A stretch of 64,000 bases of DNA from Bdellovibrionales bacterium (lineage in GTDB: Bacteria; Bdellovibrionota; Bdellovibrionia; Bdellovibrionales; UBA1609). Positions 8,827 through 16,660 of this stretch are shown piece after piece. A program made the position numbers and the translations under genes. The DNA lies in assembly GCA_016714165.1 (NCBI GenBank), contig JADJNU010000005.1, positions 14,220-78,219 of the forward strand, written 5' to 3'. Numbering within the stretch: the first letter of the stretch is position 1; each line of letters opens with the position of its first letter. The notes under the pieces were generated by a model, which did no database searches, was not told where the DNA came from, and was given only the letters and a program-made list of their open reading frames with translations.

Positions 8827-8916
8827 AAACCTGCCTCCATTGGGTGGCTTTCGTAATTGGCCTGCTATTTCGAATAAAGGCCCCATTTAACATTATCGTG
8901 AAATAGTATTGTGCTT

Positions 8917-8943
8917 CGGTAAAGCAAAATTTTTACTTTACCG
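8917..8943. promoter_or_regulatory. Inverted repeat upstream of parA (operator candidate)
   Basis: CGGTAAAG (8917-8924) and CTTTACCG (8936-8943) are perfect 8-bp arms separated by 11 bases, mostly A/T. Located about 100 bases upstream of the parA start, this fits an autoregulatory operator of a type Ia ParA with an N-terminal HTH. The assignment is inferred from position. Confidence 0.5.
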
Positions 8944-8962
8944 TCCCTAAGTCTAATGGCGT

Positions 8963-8998
8963 CAGCCATAGATGATTAGCCAGCCACTTATGATTGGC
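8963..8998. repeat. 18-bp tandem repeat, two copies
   Basis: CAGCCATAGATGATTAGC (8963-8980) is followed directly by CAGCCACTTATGATTGGC (8981-8998), 14 of 18 identical. It lies just upstream of the inverted repeat at 8917-8943 with respect to parA, so it may belong to the parA promoter/operator or to a partition site. Confidence 0.5.
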
Positions 8999-9151
8999 TG
9001 ATTGGCCGAGGGTCACATTAAATGGGAAATGGGGATCTGAGTGCTCTCCAGCTCATTCGACTTTGGGCCTCTTCGATGAGTCAGGACAAGAGACCTGGGG
9101 CCTTTCGGATTTTTAACAGCGGTAATATCATCCATATGCGTATTTCTCTTT

Positions 9152-9526
9152 ATGCCTGTGCATGTCCCTATACATATGCCAATCAAGGCTTTCGAAGGCG
9201 ATTTGGCAACTGGCGGTCGAAAATGGACTCTGCGAGTCAGGAGAACCCTGCTAGGTTCGTTACTTCGCTTTTTGCTAAACGCCATTGAAATTTATGGCGA
9301 CCATCTTGTAGGGGAGGGTGGCCTATGCGAGAAAGGTGAGGACTGTGTCTATATTCATAGGGTTTCCCAGAGTGTTAGCGACGGGGCCCAGATCGGGACC
9401 GGAATGGTGAGACTCTCAGTCTTCGCTTCGCAGTCTCATTGCCCTCCAGAATCCAAATGGCTCATCGCAAAATTGTACTCTCAAAAAGTGCCTTTAGATG
9501 GATTCCCTCGGGCATCTGAATCGTGA
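9152..9526 (+). CDS. Possible hypothetical ORF
   Basis: An open frame of 124 codons with some coding character (KAFEGDLATGGRKWTLRV and SLLRFLLNAIEIYGDHLVG), but no ribosome site before the ATG and no recognised domain. It lies in the otherwise empty stretch between parA and the pyrophosphatase gene and could be a remnant. Treat as doubtful. Confidence 0.25.
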   Translation: MPVHVPIHMPIKAFEGDLATGGRKWTLRVRRTLLGSLLRFLLNAIEIYGDHLVGEGGLCEKGEDCVYIHRVSQSVSDGAQIGTGMVRLSVFASQSHCPPESKWLIAKLYSQKVPLDGFPRASES

Positions 9527-9673
9527 GAGGGATTCCTTCCTTATGATTATACGTCGCGTTGCTTCGTATTACTCCAGGAAATTATTCAGGAAATTTTTGA
9601 CAAGCTGACCGCTGTGAAGCTAAGAACAGCAACTCCAAACAAAAGAATTTTCTAACTGACATAAGAGGACGAT

Positions 9674-12154
9674 ATGAAGTTGACGTGGAAACCCCTATTT
9701 CTGTTTGCTGTTGCGGTCTTTGCTTTGGGCTCAGCAGGTCTTGCATTTGGCTCAGAGGCTGATTTGATTTTGCCTAATTTGGACGTTCATTTTCCATTGA
9801 TGGGCGATCTTGGGGGAACCCAGATCTTGGTGTTCGGTATTCTGGTTGCGGTTTTTGGCATCATTTTTGGTCTTAAGGAGTTCCTCTGCATAAGAAGCTT
9901 GCCTGTTCACAAATCAATGCTTGAGGTCTCCAATCTAATTTATGAGACCTGCAAAACCTATCTGTTTGAACAGGGAAAGTTACTTGTAGTTCTTGAAGCT
10001 TGCATTGGCGTATGCATTATCGGTTATTTCGGTTTTTTGATGGAAGTTGGCTTTGAACGGGTGGCTCTCATTCTTCTTTGGTCGGTTTTGGGGATTCTCG
10101 GTTCTCTTTTTGTAGCTTGGTTTGGAATTCGACTTAACACCTACGCAAACAGTCGCACCAGTTTCTCTTCTCTGGCAGGCAAACCCTATCCCGTAATGGA
10201 TATTCCCCTTCGTGCGGGTATGTCGATCGGGGTCGTATTGATTTGTGTTGAGCTGGTTCTCATGATCCTGATTTTGCTTTTGGTTTCGCCGGAGGCGGCG
10301 GGTTCCTGCTTCATTGGATTCGCCATTGGGGAATCTCTTGGTGCCTCAGCTTTGCGTGTTTGCGGAGGGATTTTCACAAAAATCGCAGATATCGGCTCGG
10401 ATCTGATGAAGATCGTATTCAAGATCAAGGAGGATGACGCAAGAAATCCTGGTGTCATAGCTGATTGTGTGGGCGACAACGCGGGGGACTCAGTAGGCCC
10501 AACAGCGGACGGTTTTGAGACTTATGGTGTTACCGGCGTAGCCCTTATTTCCTTTATTATTCTCGCCGTCGGAATGCAAATGAGTCCTGAAGGCGCGCGT
10601 GTTCTGATGGGAGAAGGACAGACATTGCAAGCCAAATTTATTGTTTGGATTTTTGCAATGCGGGTTCTCATGATTCTCACATCTATTGGATCATATTGGG
10701 TCACTATGGCCATTTCTAAAGCCAAATATTCCCAAGCTAAGCATTTTGATTTTGAAGCCCCCCTAACTGCGCTTGTATGGGTGACTTCGCTCCTTTCAAT
10801 TGGAGTTACGTATGGGGTGAGCTACTTAATGTTGGGCCAGCTTGCCGACGAACTCTGGTGGAAGCTTTCGACGATCATAAGCTGCGGAACTCTTGCTGCT
10901 GCGGTAATACCCGAGGTGACGAAGGTATTTACTTCGTCTAAGTCTAAGCATGTTGCGGAAGTCGTTGAGGCCTCAAAGGAGGGCGGGGCGAGTCTTAACG
11001 TACTGAGCGGTATTGTGGCGGGTAATTTTTCAGCTTTTTGGAAAGGTCTTGTGATTGTTGCTTTAATGTTTGTGGCTTATCTGACAAGCACAATGGGACT
11101 TTCTCAGTTCATGATCCATCCGGCAGTATTTGCCTTTGGTTTGGTCGCCTTTGGGATGTTGGGAATGGGTCCCGTGACAATTGCGGTGGACTCCTACGGT
11201 CCCGTGACTGACAATGCTCAATCTGTATTTGAACTCTCCCAAATTGAACAGATTTCTGGAATTTCCAAAGAGATCGAGAAGGATTTTGGATTCGTACCAA
11301 ACTTTGAACAGGGCAAGTTGTACCTTGAAGAAAATGATTCAGCAGGAAACACCTTCAAGGCCACTGCCAAGCCTGTATTGATTGGAACTGCCGTCATCGG
11401 TGCCACAACCATGATCTTTTCCATTATCCTGATGTTGAATCTCAAACTGGATCTTCTTGATCCTTTGGTTCTCCTTGGTCTGATCAGCGGTGGGTCTGTT
11501 GTGTATTGGTTTTGTGGAGCTTCGACCCAGGCGGTTGTTACGGGTGCCTATCGAGCTGTGGAATTTATCAAAAAGAATATTAAGCTTGATAGCAGTGTAA
11601 AAAAGGCTTCTGTTGGAGATTCAAAGCACGTCGTCAGGATTTGCACGCAATATGCCCAGAAGGGAATGGTTAATATTTTTGGAGTCATATTTTTTCTCAC
11701 TCTTAGTTTTGCGTTTTTTGACCCAACCTTCTTTGCAAGTTACTTGATTTCAATTGCCGTATTCGGTCTATTCCAGGCGATGTTCATGGCTAATGCCGGT
11801 GGCGCATGGGACAACGCTAAGAAAATGGTTGAGGTCGACTTGAAACAAAAGGGCACAGAGCTGCATGCAGCGGCTGTCGTTGGGGACACTGTGGGCGATC
11901 CGTTTAAAGACACGGCAAGTGTGGCCTTGAATCCTATTATTAAGTTTACAACTCTCTTTGGACTTCTTGCTGTTGAAATCGCTGTCAAGATGAAGGGTGG
12001 CCATGGAAATGGATCTGAAGGAGTAGTCGGAGCTACTGAGGTTTCTATGAGTTCGTTGACCACGATGCCAACAATGATAGCCTTGACTTTTCTCGTCTGT
12101 GGGCTGTTTTTTGTTTGGCGTTCATTTTACGGTATGAGGATCAAAGGAAACTAG
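9674..12154 (+). CDS. hppA: Membrane-bound proton-translocating pyrophosphatase, divergent type
   Basis: An 826-residue polytopic protein with ribosome site AAGAGGACGAT before ATG 9674. It would hydrolyse pyrophosphate and pump H+ (or Na+) across the inner membrane. Diagnostic segments are KIKEDDARNPGVIADC and VGDNAGDSVGPTADGFETYG (residues about 250-286), SYGPVTDNAQ, GNTFKAT (about 557-563), GGAWDNAKK (about 709) and GDTVGDPFKDT (about 737), carrying the usual Asp/Lys pyrophosphate and Mg2+ ligands. Lys in GNTFKA, where K+-dependent enzymes have Ala, suggests K+ independence. The usual DVGADLVGKVE is here DIGSDLMKIVF, a marked change near the substrate site. It is longer than the common 670-770 residues. 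It is monocistronic and faces a convergent SDR gene. Confidence 0.9.
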   Translation: MKLTWKPLFLFAVAVFALGSAGLAFGSEADLILPNLDVHFPLMGDLGGTQILVFGILVAVFGIIFGLKEFLCIRSLPVHKSMLEVSNLIYETCKTYLFEQGKLLVVLEACIGVCIIGYFGFLMEVGFERVALILLWSVLGILGSLFVAWFGIRLNTYANSRTSFSSLAGKPYPVMDIPLRAGMSIGVVLICVELVLMILILLLVSPEAAGSCFIGFAIGESLGASALRVCGGIFTKIADIGSDLMKIVFKIKEDDARNPGVIADCVGDNAGDSVGPTADGFETYGVTGVALISFIILAVGMQMSPEGARVLMGEGQTLQAKFIVWIFAMRVLMILTSIGSYWVTMAISKAKYSQAKHFDFEAPLTALVWVTSLLSIGVTYGVSYLMLGQLADELWWKLSTIISCGTLAAAVIPEVTKVFTSSKSKHVAEVVEASKEGGASLNVLSGIVAGNFSAFWKGLVIVALMFVAYLTSTMGLSQFMIHPAVFAFGLVAFGMLGMGPVTIAVDSYGPVTDNAQSVFELSQIEQISGISKEIEKDFGFVPNFEQGKLYLEENDSAGNTFKATAKPVLIGTAVIGATTMIFSIILMLNLKLDLLDPLVLLGLISGGSVVYWFCGASTQAVVTGAYRAVEFIKKNIKLDSSVKKASVGDSKHVVRICTQYAQKGMVNIFGVIFFLTLSFAFFDPTFFASYLISIAVFGLFQAMFMANAGGAWDNAKKMVEVDLKQKGTELHAAAVVGDTVGDPFKDTASVALNPIIKFTTLFGLLAVEIAVKMKGGHGNGSEGVVGATEVSMSSLTTMPTMIALTFLVCGLFFVWRSFYGMRIKGN

Positions 12155-12326
12155 GTATGCCTTACAACACCCTACCTTGTATTGTACTAACAACACTGAT
12201 ACTGACGGGGCCTCGTGAGCAAAACAGTTTTTGTGGGTAAACGGGGACCCTGAGTATGCTTGTTTGTCCAGCTAGACAATTGCGTTAATTGTGTTGCATC
12301 TGGCCTTTCGTAAAGCAAAAAGCGAG

Positions 12327-13028
12327 TTACCAGGGAATCACCTGCCCATCTCTAAACGATTTTCCGCTCGGTCCATCTTTTGGCAATTGGACGAGAAAGA
12401 CAATCCCTTTGATTCCTTCATCAAGAGATCTAGTCGCGGAGGGACCGCCCATATCAGTCCTTACCCATCCCGGACAAACAGCATTTACTCTAATGCCAAA
12501 CGGGATTGCTTCGTGATGAAAAAGAATTGTCATTACGTTCAAGACAGCTTTTGATATTCGATAGGCCGGATATTCAGAGCCCATCTCGCTTATAGCTCCC
12601 ATTCCTGAACTAATGTTGATGATTCGGGGGTTTTTACTCATTTTTAATAGGTCCAAAAATTCTTGCATGAGAATCAGTGGTCCCACGGAATTCGTTTGTA
12701 AACTCTTGTAGAGGCTCTCTTCAGTGAGGTCGACAATGTTCATTTGGGATTCGTTCAGTATTCCGGCATTGTTAATAAGGCAATCAAGCCTTTTGAACTT
12801 TTGCGAGATGAAATCACGAGCTCTTTGAATCTCTTGCCTGTTGGTAACATCCAAAGGGAGAATGTCGGCTGATCCAGACTGAGCTTCAATGGTTTTCTTA
12901 ATTTTTTCCAGAACATCGAGTTTCCTGCCTGTCAGTATGACGTGATAGCCAATGATGGCTAACTTTTCAGCAAGTGCTTTGCCGATTCCTCGGTTTGCCC
13001 CTGTTATCAATACGATTTCTTTGGCCAT
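12327..13028 (-). CDS. Short-chain dehydrogenase/reductase
   Basis: A 233-residue classical SDR. Visible are the cofactor loop TGANRGIG (residues 9-16), DVTN, NNAG (86-89), catalytic Ser in NISSGMG (about 141) and Tyr/Lys in AYRISK (Y156, K160), followed by PGWVRTDMGG. ATG 13028 begins MAKEIVLITG. It should reduce or oxidise a carbonyl/alcohol using NAD(P)H in the cytoplasm; the substrate cannot be predicted. It is convergent with hppA, with about 170 bases between them that hold no gene. Confidence 0.88.
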   Translation of the reverse strand: MAKEIVLITGANRGIGKALAEKLAIIGYHVILTGRKLDVLEKIKKTIEAQSGSADILPLDVTNRQEIQRARDFISQKFKRLDCLINNAGILNESQMNIVDLTEESLYKSLQTNSVGPLILMQEFLDLLKMSKNPRIINISSGMGAISEMGSEYPAYRISKAVLNVMTILFHHEAIPFGIRVNAVCPGWVRTDMGGPSATRSLDEGIKGIVFLVQLPKDGPSGKSFRDGQVIPW

Positions 13029-13141
13029 TTTAATACCTCGCTAGAATTTGGCGATTTGCTATCAGTTTATTGAGCCATATCGCGCAACGTCGACTATATT
13101 CGATCTTGTCACTAAATTGCACTCATGCTCAGATATTATTA

Positions 13142-14209
13142 ATGAGTATCCCACCGGTGAAGAGCTTGCCCTATTCTCGTTCTTGGCTCCTGGCTCTTGG
13201 CTCCTGGCTCCTGGCTCTGGCTCCTGGCTCCTGGCTCTTGGCTCTTGGCTCCTGGCTCTTGGCTCTTGGCTCCTGGCTCCTGGCTCCTGGCTCCTGGCTC
13301 CTGGCTCCTGGCTCCTGGCTCCTGGCTTCGGCTTTTTCTTTCACCATTCTCGTTGCTCTCGTCTATGCGCTTCTGAATTCATCAGATCTTGGATTGGATT
13401 TATTATGGAATTTAATTATTCCTCTTGCTCCAATTATTTTCTTTCTTGCGCCCAGTTGGTGGGTTAATGTTTGTCCGTTGGCTATCGTGCAGTCAATTCC
13501 ACGTCGGTTAAAGATTTCAAAAAATATTGATTTGTCTTACAGTCAAGTTGGCGTACTTCAATTTTGTTCCTGGGTTCTTCTCTACCTTCTCGTTCCTGCG
13601 CGTATTTTTATGTTTAATCACAATGCAGAAGTTGTTCTTTGGATTATTCCGGCATTGGCTATTGTGGCCTTTAGCAGCGGAGTTTTATTTTCTGGATTTG
13701 GAGGGTGGTGCTCCGGCTTGTGTCCGATCAGACCTGTAGAGATGCTCTATGGGCAATTCTCGATAGAGTCATCCCGCCCGGAGGCCTGTCGACCGTGCAA
13801 TTTGTGCCAGAAATCCTGTTCCCGACTTTATGGTATTGACCACCATAACAAAGTAAAGAATCAAGTGCCCTTTGAGAACCAGATCTATTCCTTTCCAGGT
13901 TTTGTTTTGGGCTACTTTTTCAGTGAACGGACCGATGAGATTAGTTTAATTTACATGAAGTGCCTTGGCTTGGCTTTATTGAGTTGGATTTTCATTTATT
14001 TTGTCTTCAGAAGGAAAAGGAGCATTGAAATCTCTGCTGTGCTAGCTCTTCTGATTTACTACGGTTTTACAATTAAAAATGTAGCAAAAGTCTGGGAGCT
14101 TTCATCAACGGCCTCAAGCTTCATTTACGCGTCAATCCTAGTACTACTAACAATTGGGATATGGCGGGCACTCCGAGTAGAATGGCCTCAAGGGAAGCTC
14201 TCTTCCTAG
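13142..14209 (+). CDS. Cysteine-motif (Fe-S-like) membrane protein with heptanucleotide-encoded N-terminus
   Basis: The frame is open from 13070; ATG 13142 (MSIPPVKSLPYSRSW) is the best start. Residues about 15-60 are LLALGSW/LLAPGSW units encoded by the 7-bp array, forming a hydrophobic leader. Further membrane helices follow (FSFTILVALVYALL, IIPLAPIIFFLAPSWW and others), with cytoplasmic-type cysteine motifs GGWCSGLCP and CRPCNLCQKSC that resemble 4Fe-4S ligand sets of NapH/NosR-like membrane ferredoxins. A role in electron transfer at the membrane is inferred. Because the repeat unit is not a multiple of three, copy-number change would shift the frame between translation start and body. 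The current copy number keeps the gene open. Confidence 0.65.
   Translation: MSIPPVKSLPYSRSWLLALGSWLLALAPGSWLLALGSWLLALGSWLLAPGSWLLAPGSWLLASAFSFTILVALVYALLNSSDLGLDLLWNLIIPLAPIIFFLAPSWWVNVCPLAIVQSIPRRLKISKNIDLSYSQVGVLQFCSWVLLYLLVPARIFMFNHNAEVVLWIIPALAIVAFSSGVLFSGFGGWCSGLCPIRPVEMLYGQFSIESSRPEACRPCNLCQKSCSRLYGIDHHNKVKNQVPFENQIYSFPGFVLGYFFSERTDEISLIYMKCLGLALLSWIFIYFVFRRKRSIEISAVLALLIYYGFTIKNVAKVWELSSTASSFIYASILVLLTIGIWRALRVEWPQGKLSS
13184..13322 (+). repeat. Heptanucleotide microsatellite TGGCTCC/TGGCTCT, 20 units
   Basis: Twenty consecutive units start at 13184 and end at 13322. Nineteen are 7 bp (TGGCTCC or TGGCTCT) and the unit at 13212 is 6 bp. The last eight units are identical. The array lies inside the N-terminal coding region of the cysteine-motif membrane protein; adding or losing one unit changes the reading frame. 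Confidence 0.95.
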
Positions 14210-14444
14210 GAATTGGTCGAAGTTGAGAACCGCCTGTGACACCAATAATCAAATAGATATGAAAGAAGTTCCGCCGCTGTCAATATTTGAGACAGGCGTG
14301 TGGCAAAAGTTGTCGATTTAAATGGGATGCTTAAGGGGCAGCCCATATCCCGTCAATGCATTTGAATAACGACCAAACCGATGGGTCTGGCTGGCACCGC
14401 GTTTGAATTATTCGATAGTAGATTTATTTTTTAAGGAGTTGGAC

Positions 14445-15230
14445 TTGAAAGAACATGAGGAAAATAGAAGAGAGCCTGGTGGGTTCGAATCTTGCCAGCA
14501 CCGCATAGCTAATTGTGGACTTATAATTCCAGTCATTTTGCTTCTTTTGGCACTTTCGGTAGCGGAGCAAAGAGCGAGCGCCCAAGATCAATTTTCTGCA
14601 GTAGTTGTCAATTCTTGGTTCAAATTCTACGGGCCTCACGATTTTCGTAGAAGTCAATATCCGTACTTTTCATCTTCAAATGGCTGTGGTCCGGATATTA
14701 TGAGGGAAACTGTTATAGGGTCGGCGCTAAACAAGATGCTGAATGAAGTAACTTTGAACGTGGATGAAAGATCAATCAAGATTAGTTTTGCGAATCTGTG
14801 CAATGCTCATGATCGCTGTTATATGACAATGGGAAAGACGAAGGCGGAATGTGACCGCAATCTCAATCAGGCAATGTATGAGCACTGCAATAAACTTGAA
14901 GTTGGCTTTCAACCCAACTGTTCTGGTATCCGTGAGGCTTATATGAGGTCGATTCGCAGTACCTTGGGTGATAGTTCTTTTAAGATTGCTCAGGAACAGC
15001 AGAAACGCTACGAATCGATCATAGCGGAGAATACTCCTGAATTGCGAGCCTATGCGCTAAAGACGTCTGAAATATCCGCAGTGAAGAGTGAAGGAGGAGG
15101 AGGGTATTTGGAAGTCGGCACGTCTTTCAAGGGGAGTTTTGGTTCCTATAGCAGTGTAAGTGGTGCCGTCCGTTCCCCCTCTCTAGACGATAGAAGGCCA
15201 TTAACATTAAAGGGTCAGGGAGCCATATAG
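14445..15230 (+). CDS. Secreted phospholipase A2-like protein
   Basis: The TTG at 14445 follows AAGGAGTTGGAC and is preferred to the upstream TTG at 14403. A long signal region with a hydrophobic core (LIIPVILLLLALSVA) ends near ASAQ. The mature protein has NGCGPD and the catalytic phospholipase A2 signature LCNAHDRCY (about residues 118-126; His-Asp pair), then KAECDRNLNQAMYEHC, with the cysteines expected to form the helix-stapling disulfides. It would cleave the sn-2 ester of phospholipids with Ca2+ outside the cytoplasm. A Gly/Ser-rich C-terminal tail (about 60 residues) is outside the domain. In a predator or parasite this could attack host membranes (inference). Confidence 0.8.
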   Translation: MKEHEENRREPGGFESCQHRIANCGLIIPVILLLLALSVAEQRASAQDQFSAVVVNSWFKFYGPHDFRRSQYPYFSSSNGCGPDIMRETVIGSALNKMLNEVTLNVDERSIKISFANLCNAHDRCYMTMGKTKAECDRNLNQAMYEHCNKLEVGFQPNCSGIREAYMRSIRSTLGDSSFKIAQEQQKRYESIIAENTPELRAYALKTSEISAVKSEGGGGYLEVGTSFKGSFGSYSSVSGAVRSPSLDDRRPLTLKGQGAI

Positions 15231-15350
15231 CCAATTTGGGCCCGCTGTTGTTTTCATTGTCCTGCTCTATCAATCTACCAAGTGGTGTTGTGGGTTGGAA
15301 TGGTTCTTGCTGACAAGGAGGGAATTCAGAGAATTCCTGGAGTAATTTTT

Positions 15351-16658
15351 GTGAATCTCTATCACATCCCTTCTTTTGTTGCCTTCTCAATCACAATCAC
15401 CCTTTGTTCTTCCTGTGGAGACAACCCGGAAAAAATGGTCCCTGGAATCAGTGTACGTTCGCAATTTTTGGCATCAAATCATGGAAAATATACATCAGTC
15501 TCTGGGGATTTTCTATCTGTCGCCAGTGATGGTTCAGTGGTTCAAGGAAAAGTCGTTTCTCATGATCTGATGCTTTCCGAAGTAAACCAAAATGAAATCA
15601 AAGTTCAGCCAGATCAAGGACCTTCTCGCACGATTACTGTGACCTCAGAGCAAGTAAAGCGGGCAAAATCGATGGAGAAGCGCCCTCTAAACGATAGAAA
15701 TCCGCAGCGAGTGTCGTTTACCTGCTTTTACGGGCAACGAGGCTTGCTAAAGGATGTGATGATTGTACCCATTCGCAAAAAGGGTCTCAGATACGTTTGG
15801 GAATTGGAGCGCTTTATGGCGGAGCAGGTCAAATATGTGGCTACTTTCGCCTTAGATGGCCAGAATTTTACTGAAGTTAAAAAGGAGTCGGTCGATGGAA
15901 ATCTTGCTGAAGTACTTTCTTCTCAGGACCTTCTTTCATTGATGAATGAGGTCTGCAGCAGTAACGCTCCAAATTATTTCGATATTAAAGGTTCTTTGGG
16001 ACTGATTAGTTATGATGAGAGCAAGCTTGAAATCTACCCTGGCAATACTTACTCGAATCAGCACTTGGACTCGATTCATCGGATCGATCAGCGCTTCCTT
16101 TTCAAGGATGGAATTGGCGAGGTCGACGTTGGGGATCGCTTTTGGGTCTTAGCAGATGGACTTTTTCTGAAAGCAGATCATACCTACAGTCGCCAAGCCA
16201 ATAAATACGTTGGATGGGAAATCAAAAGTCCCAGAGAGGAACTGAATTTCTCATCGAAAGACCATCGTTTAGTGTGGAAAAAAGAACCAGACCCGTCGTC
16301 TGGTGAATGTGGATTTGAGATAGGCCTGGATATCACGGGATGCCATATCCGGCCCTCATCAAAGCGATCACCAGGATTTTTTGATGCCAGCTTTCGGGTC
16401 CTCAGCGCCAATGTGAATTCAGTCCCTGGAGCTAACAATGGCAATCATTGTGAAACGGAAGGGATTCTGGAAAATTTGAAGAAAAATGAAAATGGGAATG
16501 ACAAAATCAGATTGTTTCTAAAAGTCAATGAAGACACCGGAAACGGTATTTCAATTGAATTGCGAGAGGGATCTAGAAACATTCTCTCCATTGACCAAGC
16601 GCTGCCTTGGTCGGACAAAGAAAATCGCTTGAAGCCACGTTTCGGCGGCGGAGATTGA
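15351..16658 (+). CDS. Lipoprotein of unknown function
   Basis: The GTG at 15351 lies nine bases after GGAG and gives a lipoprotein signal (VNLYHIPSFVAFSITITLCS then SCGD), so the upstream in-frame starts from 15282 are disfavoured. The mature part, about 410 residues, is soluble and polar, with repeated short beta-strand-like segments (SVRSQFLASNHGKYTSVSGD, IKVQPDQGPSRTITV). It ends two bases before the next gene, forming an operon with the two barrel proteins at 16661-19802. It is probably their periplasmic or surface partner. No family recognised. Confidence 0.65.
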   Translation: MNLYHIPSFVAFSITITLCSSCGDNPEKMVPGISVRSQFLASNHGKYTSVSGDFLSVASDGSVVQGKVVSHDLMLSEVNQNEIKVQPDQGPSRTITVTSEQVKRAKSMEKRPLNDRNPQRVSFTCFYGQRGLLKDVMIVPIRKKGLRYVWELERFMAEQVKYVATFALDGQNFTEVKKESVDGNLAEVLSSQDLLSLMNEVCSSNAPNYFDIKGSLGLISYDESKLEIYPGNTYSNQHLDSIHRIDQRFLFKDGIGEVDVGDRFWVLADGLFLKADHTYSRQANKYVGWEIKSPREELNFSSKDHRLVWKKEPDPSSGECGFEIGLDITGCHIRPSSKRSPGFFDASFRVLSANVNSVPGANNGNHCETEGILENLKKNENGNDKIRLFLKVNEDTGNGISIELREGSRNILSIDQALPWSDKENRLKPRFGGGD

Positions 16659-16660
16659 TC

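Noticed and set aside
9022..9288. Open frame of 88 codons upstream of the doubtful ORF at 9152
   Set aside because: Composition is not coding-like and it begins in the tandem-repeat region upstream of parA.
13048..13467. Separate 139-codon gene in the frame overlapping the heptanucleotide array
   Set aside because: It has no ribosome site and merely reads the same repeat in another phase; it is relevant only as the product of a slipped frame.
14470..14505. tRNA-like T-arm text (GGGTTCGAATC followed by CAGCACCGCA)
   Set aside because: The T stem pairs poorly, no anticodon or D arm is found upstream, and the stretch lies in the N-terminal codons of the phospholipase gene.
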